Assembly: GCF_001280015.1 (NCBI RefSeq)
Contig: NZ_LGDV01000213.1
Location: 1 to 64,000, forward strand
DNA: 64,000 bases
Source of the DNA: Streptomyces sp. MMG1121
GTDB lineage: Bacteria > Actinomycetota > Actinomycetes > Streptomycetales > Streptomycetaceae
Direction: 5' to 3'
In this document: positions 57,550 to 64,000 of the stretch, in pieces
Layout: the number at the start of each line of letters is the position of its first letter
How positions within the stretch are numbered: the stretch's first letter is position 1
Translations under genes and position numbers: made by a program
Notes under the pieces: model-generated
What the model was told of the DNA's origin: nothing
What the model saw: the letters and a program-made list of their open reading frames with translations, nothing else
Databases searched by the model: none

Positions 57550-58718
57550 TGGACCTCGCCTTCTCCGCGGCCGACGAGGCCTTCCGGACCGAGGCCCGCG
57601 CCTGGCTCGCCGCCCACGTGCCCTCCGCTCCGCTGCCGTCCCTGGAGACGGAAGCGGGCTTCACGGCCCACCGCGCCTGGGAACACACCCTGTTCGCGGA
57701 CCGCTGGTCGGTGGTCTCCTGGCCCGAGGAGTACGGCGGCCGGGGCGCCTCGATCCTCCAGTGGCTGATCTTCGAGGAGGAGTACTTCGCGGCGGGCGCC
57801 CCGGGCCGGGTCAGCCAGAACGGCATCAACCTGCTCGCCCCCACCCTCTTCGAGCACGGCAGTGCCGAGCAACGCGCCCGCATCCTGCCCGCGATGGCCG
57901 CGGGCGAGGTCATCTGGGCCCAGGCCTGGTCCGAACCGGAGTCCGGCTCCGACCTCGCCGGCCTGCGCTCCACCGCCGTACGGACGGACGGCGGCTGGCT
58001 GCTGAGCGGCCAGAAGACCTGGTCGTCCCGGGCGGCCTTCGCCGACCGCGCCTTCGGCCTCTTCCGCAACGACCGGGACGCCGCAAAACCGCACCAGGGT
58101 CTGACCTATCTGATGTTCCCGCTGGACGCGGACGGCGTGACCGTACGGCCCATCGGACGGCTCGACGGCAAGCCCGCCTTCGCCGAACTCTTCCTCGACG
58201 ACGTCTTCGTGCCCGACCAGGACGTGATCGGCGCACCCGGACAGGGCTGGCGCGTCGCGATGAGCACGGCGGGCAACGAGCGGGGCCTGACCCTGCGCAG
58301 CCCCGGCCGTTTCACCGCCGCCGCCGACCGCCTGACCGAGCTGTGGCGGGAGCGCGCCGACCCGTCCGACACCGCCCTGCGCGACCGGGTGGCCGACGCC
58401 GTCATCGGCGCCCGCGCCTACCGGTTGTTCACCTACGCCAACGCCTCGCGGATCGCCGCCGGGGGATCGATCGGCGCGGAGTCCAGCCTCAACAAGGTCT
58501 TCTGGTCCGAGCTGGACATCGCCCTCCACGAGACCGCCCTGGACCTCCTCGGCCCGTTCGGCGAACTGTCCGACGAGGCCACCGAGGCTCCCGCACACGG
58601 CAGTTGGGCCGAGGGGCACACCTTCTCGCTCGCCGGGCCGATCTACGCCGGCACCAACGAGATCCAGCGTGACATCATCGCCGAGCGGCTGCTCGGCCTG
58701 CCGAAGGGACGCCGGTGA
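57549..58718 (+). CDS. fadE31: Acyl-CoA dehydrogenase FadE31
   Basis: 389 residues: FSAADEAFRTEARAWLAAHVP, VVSWPEEYGGRGASILQWLIFEEEYFAAGAPGRVSQNGINLLAPTLFEHG, WAQAWSEPESGSDLAGLRSTA, GQKTWSSRAAF and GTNEIQRDIIAERLLGLPKG. It starts in a TGATG with the crotonase stop. FadE31 forms heterocomplexes with FadE32/FadE33. Confidence 0.9.
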   Translation: MDLAFSAADEAFRTEARAWLAAHVPSAPLPSLETEAGFTAHRAWEHTLFADRWSVVSWPEEYGGRGASILQWLIFEEEYFAAGAPGRVSQNGINLLAPTLFEHGSAEQRARILPAMAAGEVIWAQAWSEPESGSDLAGLRSTAVRTDGGWLLSGQKTWSSRAAFADRAFGLFRNDRDAAKPHQGLTYLMFPLDADGVTVRPIGRLDGKPAFAELFLDDVFVPDQDVIGAPGQGWRVAMSTAGNERGLTLRSPGRFTAAADRLTELWRERADPSDTALRDRVADAVIGARAYRLFTYANASRIAAGGSIGAESSLNKVFWSELDIALHETALDLLGPFGELSDEATEAPAHGSWAEGHTFSLAGPIYAGTNEIQRDIIAERLLGLPKGRR

Positions 58719-59761
58719 TGCGGTTCCTCCTCGACGACGAGCAGCGGGAGTTCGCCCGCTCGCTGGACGGAATGCTCACCGCGGCCGACAGCCCCGGCGT
58801 CGTACGGGCCTGGACGCGCGGGGAACACGCGCCGGGCCGCGCGCTGTGGTCCCGGCTCGCGGAGGCGGGTGTCTTCGCGCTCGCCGTGCCGGAGCGGCAC
58901 GAGGGCCTGGGCCCGCTTCCGGTCGAACTGACCGTTGCCTTCGGCGAGCTGGGAGGTCACGCCGTGCCCGGTCCGCTCGTCGAAACAGTGTCCGCGGCCG
59001 CTCTCCTCGACCGTCTCGGCGACGATCCGACGGCGACCGCATGGCTGCCCCGGATCGCCTCCGGCAAGGCGGTCGTCTCCCTGTGCACGCCGGCCGCGGG
59101 CAGCCCCTACGCCCTCGACGCGGACGCCGCCGACGCCGTGCTCGTCGTGGACGGCGACACGCTGCGCCTGGCGGAGCGCACCGGCCCCGTCCAGCCGTCC
59201 GCCGACCCGGCGCGCCGGCTGGCCCGCCCCCTCGGCGGCAGCGTCCTGGCGCGGGGGCCCGAGGTGGTGGCCGCCGCCGCGCACGCCGCCGAGGTCGCGG
59301 CGCTGGCCACCGCCGCCCAGTCCCTCGGCCTCGGGCGCTCCCTGCTCGACCGGACCGTGGCCTATGTCAAGCAGCGCACCCAGTTCGGCGTCGCCATCGG
59401 CTCCTTCCAGGCGGTCAAGCACCGGCTTGCCGACACCCTCATCGCCCTGGAGTTCGCCCAGCCCCTGCTGTATTCGGCCGCCCTGGCCCTGTCACGCGAG
59501 ACGACAGCGCGCGCCTCAGCCGGCAGCGGTGGTACGGAACCAGCCGGATCTCGAACCTCCGCCGCCGCCCCCGAGATCGCCGCGGCGAAGGTCGCGGCGG
59601 GCGAGGCGGCGTACACCGCCGCCCGCACCGCCCTCCACCTGCACGGAGCCGTCGGCTACACGGAGGAACTGGACCTGTCCCTGTGGATCCGCAAGGCGCG
59701 TCCCCTGCGCGACGCCTGGGGCACCCCCGCCGCCTGCCGCGCCCGCGTCCTGGCCCACTGA
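58718..59761 (+). CDS. fadE32: Acyl-CoA dehydrogenase FadE32 (partner subunit)
   Basis: ATG 58718 (a GTG one codon earlier is also possible), 347 residues. MRFLLDDEQREFARSLDGML, a reduced middle domain, then LATAAQSLGLGRSLLDRTVAYVKQRTQFGVAIGSFQAVKHRLADTLIALEFAQPLLYSAALAL. Shorter than FadE31, as usual for the non-classical subunit of heteromeric steroid dehydrogenases. Confidence 0.88.
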   Translation: MRFLLDDEQREFARSLDGMLTAADSPGVVRAWTRGEHAPGRALWSRLAEAGVFALAVPERHEGLGPLPVELTVAFGELGGHAVPGPLVETVSAAALLDRLGDDPTATAWLPRIASGKAVVSLCTPAAGSPYALDADAADAVLVVDGDTLRLAERTGPVQPSADPARRLARPLGGSVLARGPEVVAAAAHAAEVAALATAAQSLGLGRSLLDRTVAYVKQRTQFGVAIGSFQAVKHRLADTLIALEFAQPLLYSAALALSRETTARASAGSGGTEPAGSRTSAAAPEIAAAKVAAGEAAYTAARTALHLHGAVGYTEELDLSLWIRKARPLRDAWGTPAACRARVLAH

Positions 59762-59786
59762 ACCGGCTGGAAAGGATTTCGGACAC

Positions 59787-60860
59787 ATGAGACTGACGGT
59801 GGAGCAGGAGGAACTGCGCTCCGCGGTAAGGGCGTTGCTCGCACGCCACCCCGGGGACGCGGCCTGGCGTCCGCTGACCGAGCAGATCGGCATCGCGGGC
59901 CTCGCCGTTCCGCAGGAGTACGGCGGTGCCGGCTGCGGTGCCCGGGAAGTGCACGTGGTGATGGAGGAGCTGGGGCGCGAACTGAGCCCGGTCCCCTGTC
60001 TCGGCTCCGTGGTCCTCACGGTGCAGGCGCTCCTCGCCTCGGGCGACGCGCCGGTGTGCGCGGAGTTGCTGCCCGGGCTTGCCTCGGGCGCTACGACGGG
60101 GGCCCTGGCCTGGGCCGAACGCGGTTCCTGGGATCCCGGAGCCGTACAGGCCTCGGCCGTTCCGGGCCCCGGCGGGACGTGGCGCATCACCGGGACCAAG
60201 GAGCACGTGCTGGACGGTGCCGGGGCCGACCTCCTGCTCGTGGCGGCCCGCACAGGCGCCGGGGTCTCGCTGTTCCAGGTGCCGGGAAACGGCGGCGGGG
60301 TGGACCGCCAGGCGATGGTGACGATGGACACCACCCGGGCGCAGGCGCGTGTGCTGCTCAGCGGTGCGGAAGCCCGGCTGGTCGGGGCGGAGGGCGCAGG
60401 CGACCGGGTGCTGCGGCACGTGCTGGACCTGGCCTGTACGGCCTTGGCCGCCGAGCAGACCGGCGCCGCCTCGCGCTGTCTTGAGCTCACTGTCGCCTAC
60501 GCCGAGGAGCGCGTCCAGTTCGGCCGCTCCATCGGCTCCTTCCAGGCCGTCAAGCACCGGCTCGCGGACGCGTACGTGCTGGTGGAATCGGCACGCTCGG
60601 CAGCACTCGGCGCGTCCTTCGCGGCCGCCGACGGCACACCGGAACTGACCCGCCGCGCGGCCGCCGCCAAGTCCGCCTGCTCCGAGGCGTTCACCGCGGT
60701 GGCGGGCGAGATGATCCAACTGCACGGCGGCATCGGCATCACCTGGGAACACGACGCCCACCGCTACTTCAAGCGCGCCCACGGCTCGGCCCAGCTCTTC
60801 GGCCCGCCCAGCTGGCACCGCGCCCGCTTGGCAGCGGACCTGGGTCTGCACGCGGCCTGA
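59787..60860 (+). CDS. fadE33: Acyl-CoA dehydrogenase FadE33 (partner subunit)
   Basis: 357 residues: RLTVEQEELRSAVRALLARHPG, IAGLAVPQEYGGAGCGAREVHVVMEELGRELSPVPCLGSVVL, ERVQFGRSIGSFQAVKHRLADAYVLVESARSAALGASFAA, IQLHGGIGITWEHDAHRYFKRAHGSAQLFG. The last gene of the unit. Together FadE31-33 oxidise CoA esters late in ring C/D degradation. Confidence 0.88.
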   Translation: MRLTVEQEELRSAVRALLARHPGDAAWRPLTEQIGIAGLAVPQEYGGAGCGAREVHVVMEELGRELSPVPCLGSVVLTVQALLASGDAPVCAELLPGLASGATTGALAWAERGSWDPGAVQASAVPGPGGTWRITGTKEHVLDGAGADLLLVAARTGAGVSLFQVPGNGGGVDRQAMVTMDTTRAQARVLLSGAEARLVGAEGAGDRVLRHVLDLACTALAAEQTGAASRCLELTVAYAEERVQFGRSIGSFQAVKHRLADAYVLVESARSAALGASFAAADGTPELTRRAAAAKSACSEAFTAVAGEMIQLHGGIGITWEHDAHRYFKRAHGSAQLFGPPSWHRARLAADLGLHAA

Positions 60861-61263
60861 TCACAGGGGGCTCGGCTGTCTCATACCTGCTCGGGGCGGG
60901 ATCCGTTGGCAGCCGGGCCCTGGCCGACAGCCGGGGGGCGTGGGCGCAGATGGCGGACACGGGGCCCCGTGGGTCCAGAAACGAGCACTACGCGTCAGGC
61001 GGCGCCGGCTCCCGGCCGGTCAAGGAAGGCGTACTGCAGGCTCTGCGAGCGTCGGGACTGCCCGACGACAGGGCAGGGAGCTTTTCCGCGTCGCGGTACG
61101 GGGCGCCGACCCCGTCGGCGAAGGGCCCGTCCGATGATTGGTGTGCTTGCCGACGCGTCGGCCTCCCTACGGCGCGACGAGGCTGGAAAAGGGGCTCACT
61201 TACTATGGCAACGATGGCAACGGGGCGGACCGTGGTCATCGTTGCGGGGAGGGGACGGGACCG
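60861..61263. other. Intergenic region after the steroid locus
   Basis: About 400 bp without a gene. It holds a half-site TGTCTCA (60878-60884) similar to the hydroxyquinol operator, probably by chance, and the leader of the LysR gene with two ATGGCAAC repeats (61203-61219). Confidence 0.4.
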
Positions 61264-62160
61264 ATGAGCCTTCGCCAGTTCGAGTACGCCCTGGCCGTTG
61301 CCGAGGAGGGTTCGGTGACAGCGGCGGCGGAGCTGCTGCACGTCGCTCAACCGTCGGTCTCCCAGCAGATCCGCGGCCTGGAGCGGGAACTCGGCGTGGA
61401 ACTGTTCGCCCGCACGCCGACCGGACTGGTACCCACCGTGGTCGGCCGCGCGTTTCTGCGGGAGGCTGAGGCCGCGGTGAGTGCGGCGCGGCGGGCGAGG
61501 GCGACGGCGCGGGCCGGTGCCGATGAGCTGGTGGGCGAGCTGGTGGTCGCGGTGCAGATGGGTTTTGGCACGCGGCAGCTGCCGCTTGCCCTGGGCGCGC
61601 TGCGTCACCGCTTCCCGCGCCTTGAGGTCACCGTCTTCGAGGAGCCCAGCTCCGCCGAGCTGGAGCGGCTGTGCCGCCGGGGCGTCCTTGACCTCGCCCT
61701 GATGGCGGCCTGCGAGCGGAGCCCCGCCGACGCCCACCACCTCGGCGACGAGGAGTTCGTCGTGGTGCTGGGCGCCGGGCACCGGCTGCTCGCCGCGGAC
61801 CGGGTCGAGCTGCGCGAACTGGAGCGGGAGCCGTGGGTGCGGTTCGACCGCGACAGCGCGCTCGACGCCGTACTGCTGAGCGTGCTGCGGAACAACGAAC
61901 TGGCTCCTGCCACGGCCGCCCGCGTGTCCCAGACGGCGACCGCCGTGCGCTGGGCCGCCCACGGCCTCGGGGTGACGCTCGTCCCGGCCTCCGCCGTGCC
62001 CCACGGTCACGAGCACCTCGTGCGGCCGGTGTTCCCGGCCGTGTCCCAGCCCGTCATCGCCGTGGTCCGGCCCGCCGCCGGCCCGGCGGAGACAGCCCTG
62101 CTCGAACTCCTGCGTCACGAGACCTGGAACGATCCCGCTTCCCTCTCGCCGGTGTCCTGA
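61264..62160 (+). CDS. LysR-family transcriptional regulator
   Basis: ATG 61264 with GGGGAGGGGA upstream gives 298 residues. Winged helix MSLRQFEYALAVAEEGSVTAAAELLHVAQPSVSQQIRGLERELGVELFART, linker helix LREAEAAVSAARRARATAR, and substrate domain with LVVAVQMGFGTRQLPLALGALRHRFPRLEVTVFE. It is convergent with an SDR gene, so its target may be elsewhere. No clear T-N11-A site was identified. Confidence 0.9.
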   Translation: MSLRQFEYALAVAEEGSVTAAAELLHVAQPSVSQQIRGLERELGVELFARTPTGLVPTVVGRAFLREAEAAVSAARRARATARAGADELVGELVVAVQMGFGTRQLPLALGALRHRFPRLEVTVFEEPSSAELERLCRRGVLDLALMAACERSPADAHHLGDEEFVVVLGAGHRLLAADRVELRELEREPWVRFDRDSALDAVLLSVLRNNELAPATAARVSQTATAVRWAAHGLGVTLVPASAVPHGHEHLVRPVFPAVSQPVIAVVRPAAGPAETALLELLRHETWNDPASLSPVS

Positions 62161-62172
62161 CGGCCGAGAAGG

Positions 62173-62190
62173 AAGCGGGCGCCGCCGCTT
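62173..62190. terminator. Terminator between LysR and SDR genes
   Basis: AAGCGG / CCGCTT stem with 6-nt loop, followed by TCTTTG on the plus strand, 13 bp after the LysR stop. Confidence 0.6.
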
Positions 62191-62229
62191 TCTTTGTGCC
62201 GAAACCGGTGTTCCGGAACGCCGTCGGCA

Positions 62230-63006
62230 TCAGCCCCGGGGAAATTCACCGCCGTCCACGACGAGATTGCTCCCCGTCAGCCAGCTCGCCCGGTCGGACA
62301 CGAGGAACGACACCGCGTGGGCGATGTCGTCGGGCTGGCCATCGCGCCCCAACGGCGCGGTGTCGTGGGCGTTGGTCCGACCCGGCGCCACGTCCAGGCG
62401 CGCCCACTGCTCCCGCGTCGCTTCGCCGCCGGGGGTGGCGACTCTGCCGGGAGTCACGGTGTTGACCCGGATTCCGAACGGAGCCTGCTCCAGGGCCAGT
62501 CCCCGGCTGTAGTTCTCCAGCGCCGCCTTCGCCGCCGTGTAGTGCAGGAAGGGTGCCACCGGGGTGAGGACCGCGGCCGACGAGACGTGCACGATCACGC
62601 CCGAACGCCGTTCCCGCATGCCCGGTACCAGCAGCGAGTCCAGCCGCACCGACGCCAGGTAATTCAGGTCCAGCGCATCCTGCCACTCCTCGTCGGGGAT
62701 GGCCGAGCTGCCCTCGTGCGGGCGCGCCCCACCCGCGTTGTGGACCAGGACGTCCACCCCGCCGAGCACCTCTTGCGCGGCCGCGGCGAGCGCCTCCGCG
62801 CCGGCTCGTGTCCGTACGTCGGCCTCCACGAAGCTGGCCCCCTCCGGCACCGTGCTCGTCGCCGACCTGGCGGTCGTGAGCACCTCGGCGCCCGCGTCCA
62901 GGAGTTGGCGCACGACGGCCGCTCCGATTCCGCGAGAACCACCCGTGACCAGGGCCCGCTTTCCCGTGAGTTCTCGCGTTCCCGATCCGTCCTCGAATGT
63001 GGTCAT
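62230..63006 (-). CDS. SDR-family oxidoreductase
   Basis: 258 residues: RALVTGGSRGIGAAVVRQLLDAGAEVLTTAR, VDVLVHNAGG, GVIVHVSSAAVLTPVAPFLHYTAAKAALENYSRGLALE (Ser, Tyr, Lys) and WLTGSNLVVDGG. A classical NAD(P)-dependent SDR. It is not part of the KstR2 set (no operator, different neighbours). Substrate is unknown. Confidence 0.88.
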   Translation of the reverse strand: MTTFEDGSGTRELTGKRALVTGGSRGIGAAVVRQLLDAGAEVLTTARSATSTVPEGASFVEADVRTRAGAEALAAAAQEVLGGVDVLVHNAGGARPHEGSSAIPDEEWQDALDLNYLASVRLDSLLVPGMRERRSGVIVHVSSAAVLTPVAPFLHYTAAKAALENYSRGLALEQAPFGIRVNTVTPGRVATPGGEATREQWARLDVAPGRTNAHDTAPLGRDGQPDDIAHAVSFLVSDRASWLTGSNLVVDGGEFPRG

Positions 63007-63476
63007 GCCACCGGTCCTCTCGATCGCGTAATTGTCCGCTCAACAGAAGAGAAATCGACGTGCGCAGAGCGCGAACCCTCGGAGAATCGCGCTGAGCACG
63101 TCGTCGAGCTGTTTCACGGTACGTCCGGAAATGAACCAGCGGCAAAGACGGAATTCCAGTACGCGCTATAGGGCGTTCCTATGGCATTCCAGCCCCCTGT
63201 GGAGCCGTTCCGAATTCGTGGGCGCGGGCCCACTCGTCAATCCCTCGAAGGGTGAAGCCCCGGCGGGGAGTCCGTGGCGCACCCTCGGCGGGGCGGACTC
63301 ACAGCGGATACCGCTTGTCGGAACACGGCCCCTCCCCGCCCGGCGTCCGCGGCCCGTAGCCCCATGGCCGGGTCACGACGCAGCCGCCGGGCACGGATGT
63401 CACGCCGACGACGTGCAGGATCTCTTCAGTCTCGTACGCGTACGCCAAGGGCGAGTTCGGCCTGCGGGCACAGCAA
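63007..63476. other. Intergenic region, nothing assigned
   Basis: 470 bp containing overlapping low-quality frames only. No domain-like sequence or strong promoter was recognised. Confidence 0.45.
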
Positions 63477-63517
63477 GGCCCGGCCCGTCGCTACGGGGGA
63501 ATGCGACGGGCCGGGCC
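63477..63517. repeat. Hairpin element, copy 2 (relative at 19674-19712)
   Basis: GGCCCGGCCCGTCG / CGACGGGCCGGGCC, a perfect 14-bp stem with a loop CTACGGGGGAATG. The inner left arm, loop start and 3' flank (ACGATGACAC) match copy 1; at least one stem position differs in a compensatory way (T-A in copy 1, C-G here). Confidence 0.7.
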
Positions 63518-63549
63518 ATCCCCACGATGACACGCCTCCCCCGCATCAG

Positions 63550-64000
63550 GAACTGAAACCGGCGTGTTCTCGCCATGGTCGATCACCTCGTCCGCTCGCC
63601 TCCCGACGCCTGCGCGTCCCGCGCACGCCCCGCACCACACCGTGGCCTCGGGCAGACACGCAGAGGCAGTCCGTCAGTTGCGGTGGGCGACCCGCCGTGG
63701 CGCCGGGGCCGAACGGAGGCGGCCGGGCGGCAAGCCGTCCGCAGGCATCCCGATCCGAAACCATGCCCCGACCCCTCGACGCCGGCTTCGGTCGCGAGCG
63801 GACCGAGCCGTACGACCGCCGCTCCCATGGGCCCCCGCGGAGAGCCGTCGTCATCGACACAGTGCCTGGTGCCGGCCCCGACCGACGGCCCTGCGGTCCC
63901 GCGGTGCGCTGGTGCGGCACCATCCGGCCGGCGTGCACCGTGCTGGACCCCCGCCACCGGGAGGAACACGTCGCCTCGCCGGCCCGTCCCCCCTTCCCAG
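63550..64000. other. Right end of window, nothing assigned
   Basis: Two overlapping minus-strand frames (63546-63938, 63583-63969) and plus-strand frames are open, as expected from high GC, but show no domain or convincing start. Confidence 0.4.

Noticed and set aside
60876..60890. Third copy of the TGTCTC palindrome after fadE33
   Set aside because: Only one half-site is present and there is no aromatic gene nearby; chance match is likely.
63546..63969. Minus-strand reading frames at the right end
   Set aside because: Two frames overlap with equal quality, arginine/proline-rich and without motifs, as expected from high GC; not called as genes.

Overview
The window is high-GC actinobacterial DNA, most likely Streptomyces: strong third-position GC codon use, GTG and TTG starts, DUF4232, DUF3761 and Rpf/LysM proteins, and a 3alpha,20beta-hydroxysteroid dehydrogenase of the classical Streptomyces type. 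No rRNA, tRNA, CRISPR array or intact insertion sequence was recognised.

Left part (1-13 kb) is a patchwork of orphan genes and decaying fragments. The orphans include a truncated SnoaL-like gene, an F420-type oxidoreductase, a DUF4232 lipoprotein, a secreted serine protease with C-terminal repeats, and an FAD monooxygenase. The fragments come from transposase, alcohol dehydrogenase, MarR and LysR genes. At 11.5-18.2 kb is a compact catabolic island. A GAF/AAA/Fis-type activator is divergent from a phenol hydroxylase, a hydroxyquinol 1,2-dioxygenase and a maleylacetate reductase, followed by a frame-disrupted YceI gene. This is a resorcinol/hydroxyquinol route to 3-oxoadipate. Two copies of a TGTCTC-N5-GAGACA palindrome flank it. 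At 18.4-25.4 kb are unrelated genes (VOC protein, Rpf-like muralytic enzyme, methyltransferase, DinB, DenD-like dehydrogenase), more remnants, and a Cyt-delta-endotoxin-like gene.

The core of the window (25.4-60.9 kb) is a steroid-catabolism locus in two regulatory blocks. Block 1 (25.4-46.2 kb) holds ring A/B degradation and C21 side-chain handling: fadD3, a steroid Baeyer-Villiger monooxygenase, an HSL-type esterase, hydroxysteroid dehydrogenases, kstD, kshA/kshB with an 80-aa Cys-rich protein encoded between them, two hsaA copies, hsaB, hsaC, hsaD, and the meta-cleavage tail hsaE/hsaG/hsaF. An IclR gene lies in the middle, and a repeated TTCCC-N7-GGGAA palindrome sits before four transcription units. 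Block 2 (46.4-60.9 kb) reproduces the gene order of the Mycobacterium KstR2 regulon for ring C/D (HIP-CoA) degradation: two SDRs, echA20, ipdA, ipdB, ipdC, fadA6, kstR2, ipdF, fadE30, a crotonase, fadE31, fadE32, fadE33. KstR2-like operators lie in both divergent promoters. fadD3 has moved into the IclR block, and a secreted tyrosine phosphatase gene interrupts the array.

Together the steroid genes could take a C19/C21 steroid (androgen, progestin or 3alpha-hydroxy steroid) through the 9,10-seco pathway to HIP, activate HIP with FadD3, and degrade it by the EchA20/IpdAB route. No sterol side-chain genes (CYP125, ChsE/ChsH, Mce4) are present here. The right end holds a LysR/SDR convergent pair and non-coding sequence with a hairpin that has a relative at 19.7 kb.
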